Positions 1 through 8,054 are shown, numbered from the stretch's first letter. The stretch is 64,000 nucleotides of DNA from Alphaproteobacteria bacterium (GCA_020443075.1 JAGRIU010000015.1:1-64000); one strand, 5' to 3'. Notes: a model not told the origin generated them from the sequence alone. A program made the numbers and translations.

Positions 1-264
1 GGAAAAAACACTAAAACTCAGAAAGCAGTTGCATCAACAAAAGATCGCTGCTTAACCTTAACCAAAGGAGCCAAAACACACCTTAGCTTTTTACCTGTGT
101 GTGTCCAAAATATCCTGACGACGGACAATCGATCACAGCCTTTTATGAAAATCGTTTTCTGATCTAAGGCGCTAATCGTAACACCTACTTTTTTCCTGAC
201 CAACCAACAATTCCATAGTTAAGTGTGATAATCTACAGTATGACAATAATTAGAATGATAACCT
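1..264. other. Left-edge region without a recognised gene
   Basis: The stretch before the histidine kinase stop codon is A/T-rich and holds no convincing gene. The only open frame of any length (18-203, minus strand, 61 codons) has no recognisable domain, no clear ribosome binding site and an unremarkable composition. I see no strong hairpin that would terminate the histidine kinase operon. Confidence 0.5.
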
Positions 265-1623
265 CTATTGAGGAAAAAGAATGTTCATTATCAATCCTGA
301 ATGGTTATGAAACAGTTTAATTTCAGCATTGTGCAAATCTGCTATCGCTGAAACAATGCTTAAACCAAGGCCATTTCCGGGCGTTGTTCTGCTGCGTTCT
401 GCTCTGTAAAACCGCTGAAATATTTTTTCTGCCTGTTCGGACGGCACACCGGGGCCGTTATCGGATACAGCAAATTCTATTCCTTCAGGTGTTTTGCCTA
501 AAGTCACGCTGATTTGTGTGTTTTCCGGCGTGTGAACAATCGAGTTTTCAACAAGGTTGTAAGCAAGCTGGGTTAGTAGTTCTTTATCGCCGGAGAGAAA
601 AATATAGTCTTCAATATCGTATATAAGGTTTTGATTTTTTTCTTCTGCTACCGGAGTAAGCGCTTCCGTCACAGAAGAGATAATTTCGCTTAAATTCACC
701 TCCGAAAATCCGGCACGGCGGGAGCCGGATTCAATCTGCGCAATCCTGAGAAGGGCTGAGAAGGTGTTTAGAATTGTATCGACTTCTTCGATCATACCGC
801 CGATGCAATCTTTATATTGCGGCACCGTCAGGTCTTTACTTAAAGCTTCCTCAAGCCGGAATTTTAAATGCCCGATAGGGGTGCGAAGGTCATGTGCAAT
901 ATCATTCGATACCTGCTGAATGTTTTCAATAAGCCGACAAATTTTATCGAGCATCCGGTTTAGGAGCAGAGCCAGATTATCAAGTTCGTCATGGTTTTTT
1001 GAAACACTCAGGCGGTGTTTTAAATCCCCTGCGATGATGGCCTGTGTAGATTTTGTGATGGCTTCGATTTTTTTCAAGAAAGAACGCGTTAAAAAAAATC
1101 CGCCGGCCCCCCCCGCCATAACTACAAGCAGAATGCCCCATGAAAACGCATTAACGACTGCATCTAAAGCGTCTTCAACATAATCGGCATGATACCCAAC
1201 CCCCAGCCAATAGCCCTTTGATAACGGGACAACTTTCACGTTTAGAAAATCGTCGTCGTCCTTACTGTCTTTTTTTTGTAGAATAGGAACCGAAATCCAT
1301 CCTTCAACCTTGTCAAAATGGGTGATGTTACCAGCCAAAGATTGCCCATCCGGGGTCAAAATTCCGTACAGATAAAGTTGCCCCGCTCTTGTTTTGGACT
1401 TGCCTACAATTTCATCTTCAAGAGCAGATACTCCTCCTTCGTTATATTCGGCAACGAGACTGGCGACTTCCAGATCAATGCCATCCTTCATTTGCTCTTC
1501 CAAAATGCGGCTGGCCAGAAAATAGACCATAACGCCTACCATGAGGAAGGACAGCAAAAATACGCCCATATAAAGAGCGGAAAGCTTGAAACTGGTCGTA
1601 CGGGTAAATCTAGGCAGCTTCAT
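265..1623 (-). CDS. Membrane sensor histidine kinase (EnvZ/CusS-like)
   Basis: Two-component sensor kinase of 452 residues in the inner membrane. TM1 lies at about residues 13-35 and TM2 at about 160-180, bracketing a roughly 125-residue periplasmic sensor region with a DDDD stretch. A HAMP segment follows (about 180-230). The H-box has the phospho-acceptor His244 in DIAHDLRTP. The ATPase domain shows an N-box (NLVENSIVH), G1 (DNGPGVP) and G2 (GNGLGLSIV). I chose the ATG at 1623 because it gives a normal N-terminus; a frame extending to 1680 would lie well inside the regulator gene. The start overlaps the regulator stop by 14 bp, so the two are translationally coupled. Presumed partner: the regulator at 1610-2287. 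The ligand is unknown; the PepSY lipoprotein in the same operon is a plausible modulator. Confidence 0.93.
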   Translation of the reverse strand: MKLPRFTRTTSFKLSALYMGVFLLSFLMVGVMVYFLASRILEEQMKDGIDLEVASLVAEYNEGGVSALEDEIVGKSKTRAGQLYLYGILTPDGQSLAGNITHFDKVEGWISVPILQKKDSKDDDDFLNVKVVPLSKGYWLGVGYHADYVEDALDAVVNAFSWGILLVVMAGGAGGFFLTRSFLKKIEAITKSTQAIIAGDLKHRLSVSKNHDELDNLALLLNRMLDKICRLIENIQQVSNDIAHDLRTPIGHLKFRLEEALSKDLTVPQYKDCIGGMIEEVDTILNTFSALLRIAQIESGSRRAGFSEVNLSEIISSVTEALTPVAEEKNQNLIYDIEDYIFLSGDKELLTQLAYNLVENSIVHTPENTQISVTLGKTPEGIEFAVSDNGPGVPSEQAEKIFQRFYRAERSRTTPGNGLGLSIVSAIADLHNAEIKLFHNHSGLIMNILFPQ

Positions 1624-2287
1624 TGATGATATATCCCGCGCCACGAACTGTTTGGATAAAATCGTTTTTGCCATTCGCATTCAACTTGCTGCGGAGGCGG
1701 CTGATATGTGTTTCAACGATATTGGTTTGCGGATCAAAGTGAAAATCCCACACATTCTCCAAAAGCATCGTTCGCGTTACAACTTGTCCGGCGTGACGCA
1801 AAAGATAGTCAAGAAGCTTGTATTCGGTAGGCTGTAAGACGATAAGATTATCACCGCGCTTTACCACCCTTTTTAAAAGATCGACTTCAAGGTCTTGAAT
1901 TTTGAGCACCGTCTGCTCATTTGTTCCCGGCGGTCTGCGGAGCAGTGCATTAACACGCGCAAGAAGCTCACTGAAGGCAAAAGGTTTGACCAGATAGTCG
2001 TCGCCCCCGGCGTTCAGACCCTCCACACGGTCGTCAATGCCGCTCATTGTTGTTAGAAACAAAACGGGAGTGCTATGATGCGCCCCTCTTAATGCCTTAA
2101 CAACACTCAGCCCGTCCAGTCCCGGCAACATGCGATCAACAATGAGAAGGTCGTAACTCTCACCCGTTGCCAGAGCCAGACCTGACGGGCCGTCTTCCGC
2201 CGTATCGACAGTATGGCCGGATTCTTTCAGGCCGCTTTTAACGTATTCCCTTGTTTGTGCATCGTCTTCAATTATCAGTATTTTCAT
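1610..2287 (-). CDS. OmpR/CusR-type response regulator
   Basis: 225-residue transcriptional regulator. The N-terminal receiver domain has the acidic pocket E7-D8-D9, phospho-acceptor Asp51 (LLIVDRMLPGLDG) and Lys101 (YLVKPF). The C-terminal winged helix of OmpR type ends with ETHISRLRSKL and TVRGAGYII. It follows the PepSY lipoprotein gene by 20 bp and overlaps the kinase, forming one operon. The receiver most resembles the CusR/CopR/QseB branch. CusR-class regulators bind dyads of the form ACAA-NN-TTGT, and the three dyads at 2816, 3201 and 6398 have exactly that core. By inference this protein is their binder and regulates its own operon. Confidence 0.94.
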   Translation of the reverse strand: MKILIIEDDAQTREYVKSGLKESGHTVDTAEDGPSGLALATGESYDLLIVDRMLPGLDGLSVVKALRGAHHSTPVLFLTTMSGIDDRVEGLNAGGDDYLVKPFAFSELLARVNALLRRPPGTNEQTVLKIQDLEVDLLKRVVKRGDNLIVLQPTEYKLLDYLLRHAGQVVTRTMLLENVWDFHFDPQTNIVETHISRLRSKLNANGKNDFIQTVRGAGYIINEAA

Positions 2288-2307
2288 GGCTTGTCATTAT
2301 GCCATAT

Positions 2308-2730
2308 TCAATCTTCTTTGTCGGCATAAACCTTGAGAACCTTGCCCGTGTTGCCGTCAACAATCACATCCAGCAACTTGTCGTCTTTCAGGATGTCGAT
2401 TTTGTAATGAACGACCTTCATATCGTCATCCAGAATACCTTCAACGGCCTGCCCTTTGGTTTCCTTCTCAGCCGTTTTCATGGCGTCCATCAGGGAAACT
2501 TTGGCTTGCTTTAAATGTGCGATCTCGTCGGCTTGTTCCTGATCGTCATCGTCGTTCAGCAGAGCTTTCAAGCCTTGTTTGCCAAAAATTCCAGCAGGCT
2601 TTTCATATATATCGCCATTCGTGGCTGAACGATCGGCTCCGCTAGGATACCGTGCTTCGGTGTTCATATTGGCGCAAGCCGTGACAGATAAAATAACGGG
2701 CAGCGATAACAGCAGGTGTCGTGTTTTCAT
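2308..2730 (-). CDS. PepSY-domain lipoprotein
   Basis: 140-residue exported protein, first gene of the operon with the response regulator and kinase. The N-terminus is a lipoprotein signal peptide with lipobox V16-T-A-C19. After a low-complexity linker, a PepSY domain covers about residues 65-138 (ILDDDMKVVHYKIDILKDD and VDGNTGKVLKV). PepSY domains are small periplasmic or extracellular modules thought to inhibit proteases or modulate sensors; its link here to a kinase is by gene order only. It is a paralogue of the PepSY protein at 5959-6309. The start is supported by an AAAGG ribosome site and the signal peptide. The dyad at 2816-2827 lies 86 bp upstream. Confidence 0.88.
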   Translation of the reverse strand: MKTRHLLLSLPVILSVTACANMNTEARYPSGADRSATNGDIYEKPAGIFGKQGLKALLNDDDDQEQADEIAHLKQAKVSLMDAMKTAEKETKGQAVEGILDDDMKVVHYKIDILKDDKLLDVIVDGNTGKVLKVYADKED

Positions 2731-2805
2731 GGTCGGGAACCTTTCTTTTTATGGAGAAAAACTTTTTATTCTCAATAATTGCATAAGATAAATTGAGGTG
2801 AGGTT

Positions 2806-3117
2806 TCAGAAACTATACAATTTTGTAATGTTTTCGTGGGTAACTATCATTCCGGAACCTTCACAGGTACAGCAATCCTGATGCATAACGTAATCGCCAT
2901 GCCAGCCAAGCCCCATGCAGACCGGACAAGGTTTCTTGACTATTTTTTTAATTCCAAGTGCTTCAAAACAGGTTTGAAAAACTGGGCGCGGATGCCGAAT
3001 CGTTTCTGGTGATGTTCCGAATTTATTAAATCCGAAGAGAAAAAACAGGTCATCATTGTTCTGTGTATATGCGGCAAATGAAGGAATGGGAGATGTGTTG
3101 TGTTGATGGTGGGTCAT
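2806..3117 (-). CDS. Small protein with paired CxxC motifs (DnaJ zinc-finger-like)
   Basis: 103-residue protein of unknown function. Its C-terminal half has PCPVCMGLGW and, about 20 residues later, CCTCEGSGM. These are two CxxCxGxG-like modules as in DnaJ-type zinc ribbons, which could bind one Zn(II). There is no signal peptide, so it is probably cytosolic. The start ATG has a GAGG site 5 bases upstream. The dyad at 3201-3212 lies 84 bp before the start, matching the spacing at the two PepSY genes, so it probably belongs to the same regulon. Its 3' end overlaps the dyad that serves the downstream PepSY operon. I cannot name a function. Confidence 0.7.
   Translation of the reverse strand: MTHHQHNTSPIPSFAAYTQNNDDLFFLFGFNKFGTSPETIRHPRPVFQTCFEALGIKKIVKKPCPVCMGLGWHGDYVMHQDCCTCEGSGMIVTHENITKLYSF
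2816..2827. promoter_or_regulatory. Dyad operator upstream of the PepSY-regulator-kinase operon
   Basis: Sequence TACAATTTTGTA (imperfect dyad) inside the longer shared pattern TTACAANATTGTATAG read on the minus strand. It is centred 34 bp before a possible -10 (TATCTT on the minus strand, 2785-2790), about -43 from the inferred start site, which suits an OmpR-family activator. It lies within the 3' end of the 103-residue gene. Confidence 0.6.
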
Positions 3118-3200
3118 AGGAGCCTCGCGGGGTTGGAGATTGAGAGAAACTATTCTCCAATTTTGCGACTGCTCAGATTGCGGATATGCTTCCGCAGCTA

Positions 3201-3212
3201 TACAATCTTGTA
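3201..3212. promoter_or_regulatory. Dyad operator upstream of the Cys-rich small protein
   Basis: Sequence TACAATCTTGTA with the same flank (TATAGC...GAAGC on the minus strand) as the sites at 2816 and 6398. It is 84 bp before the start codon at 3117. It sits between the mprF stop and the small gene, so the small gene probably has its own promoter. I could not pick a convincing -10. Confidence 0.55.
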
Positions 3213-3244
3213 ATCAAGATATTGTGGATAGTTCCTTAGGGAAG

Positions 3245-5812
3245 CTATTTGATGAAAACTCCTTTCCATCCCCCGGCAATCAGAGCGGTGGTTTGCAGTA
3301 AAATCGAGGGGGCGCTCAATCCCGGCGGAACGGCTAGATAGCGGGGATGCCATGCTGGTTCAAACTTCGCCTTGTATTGGTAAAGCCCTTCAAAATTATA
3401 AAACTCCTCGCCCAGATCAAAGACTGTGGTGCCAACCTTGTGCCACAGTGGCGCAAGAGGATGCCGTTCCAGCCCTGCCAGCGGCGCCATACCGAGGTTA
3501 AACCATGCAAAGCCCTGATTCTTGCCCCAGAGCATTAGATTGGCAAAGAGATAGTCCATGATTCCTCCGGGGCTGTCCGGATCATAACGCATAAGGTCGA
3601 TGGCAAGCTCTTCATGACTATCAAGCGCCCACAAATTGGCAAAAGCCATGATCCTTCCTGTCGGATCACGAGCAACAGCTACGCGGGTGCGGGCGATGTA
3701 GTCTTTGTCAAAAAACCCAAGTGAAAAGCCTTTTTCATGGGTATTTTTTCTGGAAAGCCAGGCATCGGAAATTTCCTTAAGGCGCTCCATATTGGCTGTA
3801 ACAGCTTCATGTTCGAGAACCTCGAAGGTATAATTCAGTTTACTGAACCTGTTTTGTCCACTGCGTAAATCTTTGCGTGCTTTTCCGTCCAGAGTAAAAT
3901 CCTTCAGATTGATTTTGGCATCCTCGCCCATTTTCAGCATGATAAGACCAATGTCCATGTAAAGCGGCAGATAGGCTTGTGTGACCTGATAAAACACGGC
4001 CTTGGCTCCTGCTTTATCGGCCTGTTCGCGGAAACGCCAGAGCAAATCAGCAAATTCTGCCGGATCGCCCAGAGGATCGCCCATCGCAATCCAGTATTTC
4101 GGCACGGGGGCATACATGATGAAACTGCGTTTCGTTTCACTCCATAAAAAATGCTTGTCGCCCAGAATGGATAAAAACCCTTGTGTGTCTGTTCCTTTTT
4201 CGGCCAGCGTTCTGGCAGCATCAATCTCGGCTTCGTCGGGTAATGTCCGCGCCTTCGGCTTGGCAACACCTGTCAACCGCCAGAGCGCGTAGAAAGTGAC
4301 GGATGCAGTAATAATAACCATAGCACGTAAGAAGCGCGGTGCGTCGTCCTTATAGGAAAACTGCCACCACAGATCATTCGCATACTCAACGTGACGGTAA
4401 GAGAAAAAGCCGATCCATGCTGCTCCGGTCAGCATGGCTCCTGTCAGGAAAATCCATTCCGGGGTAAAAGTCATGGTGAGAAGGGAAGAATGCCGCCGGA
4501 AATATCGCCGCGTCGGCAGCATAAGCACCAGCATAATGCAGAGGATCAGGGCATCTTCCCATTCCAAACCTTTAAGCAGTGAAAGAATGGCTCCAAGAGC
4601 GAGCATCAGGATGCTGGCATACCATGCGGCGTCAATACGCAAACGGATACCGCGCGCCAGAAACAAAAGAAATGCGCCGATCAGGCTTCCCAGAAGATGC
4701 GAAAACTCGATGACAGGTAGGGGGAAGATGTCTTGAAGCCATTCTACATTTTCCGGCACGGAAGGCGTGGCACCCGATACCAATAAAACAGCCCCCGCAA
4801 TGAGAAGCAGGACAGAGAAAATTTGCGGTACAATCCCCGACAATGCTTTTGATATGTAATGCCCGGTCGTTGCCAGCGCACGGCGCTGTTGCACAGCTTC
4901 ATATCCCAAAAGGGCAACACCGGCAAAGCCCAGAGGAACGAAGTAGTATATGATACGATAGAGGATCAAAGCGCTAATGATTTCTAAATGCGACCCTGCC
5001 AGACCCGGCCCGGCCAGCCACAAAAAAGCGCTCTCAAATACACCGATACCACCCGGCACAGAGCTTAAAAGACCCGCAACTTGTGCAACAACGAATAGAA
5101 CCAGAAACGTTTCGAACGGCATATCGACGCGGCCCGCCAGCAAAACCCACATCACGAGCGAGGCCAGCAGAAGGTCGAAGCAGGAAATGATCGTTTGGGT
5201 CAGCGTAACACGCGCAGATGGCAGAGATAGTGATACGCCCTTAATCGAAACTTGTTTTTTCCAGAAAAAGATAGCAAGCCAGTAAACCCCCAAAATACCG
5301 CCACAAGCCCAACCAAGCCATGTTACGAGTTCAGGATGGCTGATTGTGGCGCGGATATCATCGGGCATTAAAATCGTACCGGCCAGCCCCATTGTAAAAA
5401 CGCCGATCACATATGTGAGGCCGAGAAACAGCGAGATTTTGACAATATCCCAGCCCGGTACATTCCATGCGCTGTAAAAACGATAGCGCACGGAGCCGCC
5501 CGTTGCCCAAGCATGCCCTGTGTTATTGCTGATCGCATAACCGATTAATGAGGTCAGCATCACTTTAATCAGCGGCACTTTGTGTCCCGTGTAGCACAAG
5601 GCCAGAACATCATACCCCGCCAAAACGATGTAATTTAAGAGCGTCAGGACCAGTGCCGAAGCCATAACAGCGATAGGAACGGAAGACAGCGTTCCTCTAA
5701 TATCTGTAATGTTATGGGCTTTGATTTCATGGTGAACGATAAAGATCGCCACCCCAAACAATGCCAGGGGCAGTAAATGAAGAATATGACTCAAGATGGC
5801 TTTTTTATTCAT
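3245..5812 (-). CDS. mprF: MprF-type phosphatidylglycerol lysyltransferase/flippase
   Basis: 855-residue integral membrane protein. Residues 1 to about 520 form many hydrophobic segments of the UPF0104 flippase type (for example NNTGHAWATGGSVRYRFY and SSVPGGIGVFESAFL). Residues from about 540 form the cytosolic aminoacyl-transferase domain (DUF2156, GNAT-like; GDPLGDPAEF, LAIDLMRYDPDSPGGIMDYL, NLGMAPLAGL). MprF transfers lysine (sometimes alanine) from aminoacyl-tRNA to phosphatidylglycerol and flips the product outward, lowering surface negative charge and protecting against cationic peptides. Length and domain order match full-length MprF. It lies inside the PepSY/two-component block, which suggests an envelope-defence theme, but it has no copy of the shared dyad in front of it. 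The amino-acid specificity cannot be read from sequence. Confidence 0.92.
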   Translation of the reverse strand: MNKKAILSHILHLLPLALFGVAIFIVHHEIKAHNITDIRGTLSSVPIAVMASALVLTLLNYIVLAGYDVLALCYTGHKVPLIKVMLTSLIGYAISNNTGHAWATGGSVRYRFYSAWNVPGWDIVKISLFLGLTYVIGVFTMGLAGTILMPDDIRATISHPELVTWLGWACGGILGVYWLAIFFWKKQVSIKGVSLSLPSARVTLTQTIISCFDLLLASLVMWVLLAGRVDMPFETFLVLFVVAQVAGLLSSVPGGIGVFESAFLWLAGPGLAGSHLEIISALILYRIIYYFVPLGFAGVALLGYEAVQQRRALATTGHYISKALSGIVPQIFSVLLLIAGAVLLVSGATPSVPENVEWLQDIFPLPVIEFSHLLGSLIGAFLLFLARGIRLRIDAAWYASILMLALGAILSLLKGLEWEDALILCIMLVLMLPTRRYFRRHSSLLTMTFTPEWIFLTGAMLTGAAWIGFFSYRHVEYANDLWWQFSYKDDAPRFLRAMVIITASVTFYALWRLTGVAKPKARTLPDEAEIDAARTLAEKGTDTQGFLSILGDKHFLWSETKRSFIMYAPVPKYWIAMGDPLGDPAEFADLLWRFREQADKAGAKAVFYQVTQAYLPLYMDIGLIMLKMGEDAKINLKDFTLDGKARKDLRSGQNRFSKLNYTFEVLEHEAVTANMERLKEISDAWLSRKNTHEKGFSLGFFDKDYIARTRVAVARDPTGRIMAFANLWALDSHEELAIDLMRYDPDSPGGIMDYLFANLMLWGKNQGFAWFNLGMAPLAGLERHPLAPLWHKVGTTVFDLGEEFYNFEGLYQYKAKFEPAWHPRYLAVPPGLSAPSILLQTTALIAGGWKGVFIK

Positions 5813-5897
5813 GGCCTTGGCTCAATTATCAGGAAAGGTGTAGTCAACATAAGCCATTGATAGATATGAGACAATACTCAGGTTCTGTTGAAGGAAA

Positions 5898-5929
5898 CCG
5901 CTCACACTAAAAATGAATAGTGTGAGCGG
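5898..5929 (-). terminator. Intrinsic terminator after the second PepSY gene
   Basis: Perfect 11-bp inverted repeat (CCGCTCACACT at 5898-5908 with AGTGTGAGCGG at 5919-5929), 10-base loop, followed on the minus strand by TTTCCTTC. It lies 30 bp past the PepSY stop and 85 bp before the mprF start, separating the two transcripts. Confidence 0.75.
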
Positions 5930-5958
5930 CTGTGGGGGCTTGGAGGAAGAGATAAATT

Positions 5959-6309
5959 CTAATCGTCTTTTTCTTCGCCTGTTTCCGGCCCTTCGTCGTC
6001 AGCCGAGACTTTAACAACGGCTCCTGTTTTGCCATCGACCATCACCTGCTGGATCTCACCATCTTTCAGAACCTCGATCTCGAACTGGATCGTTTCCGAT
6101 TCATCGTCAAGCGAGGCATCCATGGCCTTTCCGCCAACTTTTTTCTCGGCGGATTTTATGGCATCGACAAGAGAAACTTTAGCCTGATTGAAGAGCTGTA
6201 TTTCCTGCACTTCATCGTTTTGTTCTGCCGCATAGGCCAGTCCGGCAAGTCCTGAAACCGCCAAAGATGCCGCGATGGCCAGAGACATGATTTTTTTGTT
6301 GAGTGTCAT
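5959..6309 (-). CDS. Secreted PepSY-domain protein
   Basis: 116-residue periplasmic protein. An N-terminal signal peptide ends near GLAGLAYAAE. The single PepSY domain includes NQAKVSLVDAIKSAEKK and VMVDGKTGAVVKVSADD, and the C-terminus is very acidic (DDEGPETGEEKDD). I chose the ATG at 6309 because AAAGGA precedes it by 6 bases; an upstream in-frame ATG at 6354 would spoil the signal peptide. It is a clear paralogue of the lipoprotein at 2308-2730 but lacks a lipobox cysteine. The dyad at 6398-6409 lies 89 bp upstream, so co-regulation with the two-component operon is likely. It is divergent from the four-repeat membrane protein, a neighbour often seen with PepSY genes. Confidence 0.88.
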   Translation of the reverse strand: MTLNKKIMSLAIAASLAVSGLAGLAYAAEQNDEVQEIQLFNQAKVSLVDAIKSAEKKVGGKAMDASLDDESETIQFEIEVLKDGEIQQVMVDGKTGAVVKVSADDEGPETGEEKDD

Positions 6310-6397
6310 CGTTTTTCCTTTCGTCATAATCGGCTGGATTGCCGTTTCTAACAATCAGAATAGGTCATTGCAGATTTCAGGTAAGTTTCTGGAACTA

Positions 6398-6409
6398 TAC
6401 AATATTGTA
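6398..6409. promoter_or_regulatory. Dyad operator in the divergent PepSY / membrane-protein promoter
   Basis: Perfect palindrome TACAATATTGTA. On the plus strand it is centred 34 bp before a good -10 (TACAAT, 6435-6440) for the membrane protein, the same geometry as at the PepSY operon. On the minus strand a candidate -10 (TATTCT, 6357-6362) is one helical turn further away. One site could therefore serve both divergent genes. Confidence 0.62.
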
Positions 6410-6484
6410 ATTATTATTAACGATCTTAATGCCCTACAATGAGTAAAGAATGTGCATTCAACCCAATAAAAAACGGACTGAATA

Positions 6485-7240
6485 ATGAACAAGCTACTTG
6501 ATAATGCAAATGTAAGTAAAGTCGCGGAAATAACTCTCTATTTTTGGATATTAAAAATTCTCGCAACGACCTTGGGAGAAACAACAGGAGACATGCTGGC
6601 GCAAACCTTAAATATGGGGTACGTGGTTGGCTTGGCCATTACCGGTGCGGCTTTGGTTAGCTTGATGTTTTTTCAAATCCGCGCTGAAAAATTTCATTCT
6701 GTACTTTTTTGGGCGACAATTATCGGCACGACAACGGTCGGGACTGAGATTTCCGATATGATCGACCGGACACTGCATCTGGGGTATTTCTGGGGGTCCG
6801 TACTGCTCGTTGCCGGTCTGCTCGGAACGCTTGCGTTTTGGCATTCGAAAGAAAAGAGTTTGCGGGTTTATCCTATCAACCGCAAAGGGCCGGAAATGAT
6901 GTTTTGGCTGGCCGTTTTATTTTCAAACTCATTGGGAACGGCTTTCGGTGATTATCTGACAGACAATCTGGAACTAAGCTATATACAAGGCGCTCTCGTG
7001 ACTTCCGGCGTGATCGGCGTTGTCATTTTACTGCACTACGCCACGCGCATAAACGAGGTGTTTCTGTTCTGGATTGCCTTCGTATTTACACGCCCTTTTG
7101 GGGCAACGTTTGGCGATCTTTTGACCAAGCCTCTGGATCACGGCGGGCTTGATCTTGGCACGATCAACGCCTCGGTCGTGACGGTCGTTATATTTGCCGC
7201 CACACTTTACATTTCCAGACGTACTCATCATCAGGAATGA
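6485..7240 (+). CDS. COG4705-type membrane protein with four internal repeats
   Basis: 251-residue integral membrane protein of unknown function. It consists of four similar units of about 60 residues, each with two hydrophobic helices. Each begins with FW and continues with a G[TEA]...[GS]D[ML] signature: LGETTGDML, VGTEISDMI, LGTAFGDYL and FGATFGDLL. Proteins of this family are annotated only as membrane-anchored proteins and are commonly found beside PepSY and two-component genes. The gene diverges from the PepSY protein across a shared promoter region with a dyad operator, so it is probably part of the same response. The conserved Asp residues inside membrane helices suggest an ion-handling or channel role, but that is speculation. 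Confidence 0.85.
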   Translation: MNKLLDNANVSKVAEITLYFWILKILATTLGETTGDMLAQTLNMGYVVGLAITGAALVSLMFFQIRAEKFHSVLFWATIIGTTTVGTEISDMIDRTLHLGYFWGSVLLVAGLLGTLAFWHSKEKSLRVYPINRKGPEMMFWLAVLFSNSLGTAFGDYLTDNLELSYIQGALVTSGVIGVVILLHYATRINEVFLFWIAFVFTRPFGATFGDLLTKPLDHGGLDLGTINASVVTVVIFAATLYISRRTHHQE

Positions 7241-7348
7241 TCAATAAGGTATCAGGGTCTGCAAAGTAGTGTGATTTGGAGAATAGTTAGCGAAAGACTG
7301 CAAGCGCTGCCATTAAACCAAGCGGTCATCGATAACTTTTCTCTTATT

Positions 7349-7366
7349 TGTATATTTAAATATACA
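7349..7366. promoter_or_regulatory. 18-bp perfect palindrome, likely Phd operator
   Basis: TGTATATTTAAATATACA is a perfect palindrome lying 6 bp before the -35 of the antitoxin promoter. Phd-type antitoxins repress their own operon by binding palindromes near the promoter, so this is the natural operator candidate. Confidence 0.65.
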
Positions 7367-7372
7367 TTTAAA

Positions 7373-7401
7373 TTGACATTTTCTCTCTTTTCTTTTAATA
7401 T
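7373..7401 (+). promoter_or_regulatory. Sigma-70 promoter of the phd-doc operon
   Basis: Consensus -35 TTGACA (7373-7378), 17-bp spacer, -10 TAATAT (7396-7401). The antitoxin start codon follows with two purine-rich ribosome sites (AGGAGG at 7403-7408 and AGGAG at 7411-7415). Confidence 0.75.
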
Positions 7402-7422
7402 TAGGAGGATAGGAGAAATAAA

Positions 7423-7671
7423 ATGGAAATCTTATTAAGCAATCTAACAGCATCGTTAACAGAGCTAAGAGATCCTAAAAAAGTGATAGAGCAAGCAGGA
7501 GATAAGCCTGTGGCGATTTTAAATCGCAATCAACTGGAAGGGTATTTTGTACCGGCCTCTGCGGTGGAGAAGTTAAGTTTTGAACCGGCAGCTCCGGAAG
7601 AAATTACGGCCGCTCTAAAACGCCGAAAGAAAGCTCTGCGTTCGACGCTAGATTATCTAAAAGATAAATAA
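7423..7671 (+). CDS. phd: Phd/YefM-family antitoxin
   Basis: 82-residue antitoxin. The N-terminal half has the Phd/YefM DNA-binding pattern (LSNLTASLTELRDPKKVIEQ followed by KPVAILNRNQLEGYFVP). The C-terminal half is charged (ALKRRKKALRSTLDYLKDK) and would be the flexible tail that neutralises the toxin. It precedes the Doc toxin gene by 2 bp and has a near-consensus promoter and a palindromic operator. The antitoxin is expected to be the autorepressor, with stronger repression in complex with Doc. The ribosome site AGGAG is 7 bases before ATG. Confidence 0.88.
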   Translation: MEILLSNLTASLTELRDPKKVIEQAGDKPVAILNRNQLEGYFVPASAVEKLSFEPAAPEEITAALKRRKKALRSTLDYLKDK

Positions 7672-7673
7672 TT

Positions 7674-8054
7674 ATGAAATTTTTGTCTGCGAAAGACGTG
7701 ATTACAGTTCATGAGGATGTGATTGATTCCAATGAATTACAGGGAATGGCAGCTAATAAATCCATAGAAGCCGTGATCGCGCGGATCCATAATCGTATGG
7801 CCTATGGTTTGATTGCTGATGTTTATGAATTAGCAGCTTGTTATGCTTGCTATATTGCTGTTGGACATGCTTTTCACGATGCAAATAAGAGAACGGCTTT
7901 TGCTTCCATGGATATTTGCTTGGCGCTCAATGGTATTGAACTAAGTTTTGATACGGAAGAGGCCGGGAATATAATAATTAAGGCGGCGCAACGTATTATT
8001 GATGAACGTGAATTGGCTTCATGGCTAAGAAATCTATCTCGCAACCGAGAATAA
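7674..8054 (+). CDS. doc: Doc toxin (Fic-fold kinase of EF-Tu)
   Basis: 126-residue toxin of the Fic/Doc fold. The catalytic loop HAFHDANKRTA (H65 to R73) matches the Doc consensus HxFxDANKR. In phage P1 Doc this motif phosphorylates elongation factor EF-Tu and stops translation; the same activity is expected here. The length equals that of P1 Doc, and all loop residues are present, so it looks active. Start and antitoxin stop are 2 bp apart, indicating coupled translation. Both genes are A/T-rich, in keeping with a mobile toxin-antitoxin module. Confidence 0.93.
   Translation: MKFLSAKDVITVHEDVIDSNELQGMAANKSIEAVIARIHNRMAYGLIADVYELAACYACYIAVGHAFHDANKRTAFASMDICLALNGIELSFDTEEAGNIIIKAAQRIIDERELASWLRNLSRNRE

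Noticed and set aside
18..203. 61-codon frame on the minus strand at the left edge
   Set aside because: No domain, no good ribosome site, no signal peptide; looks like chance in A/T-rich DNA.
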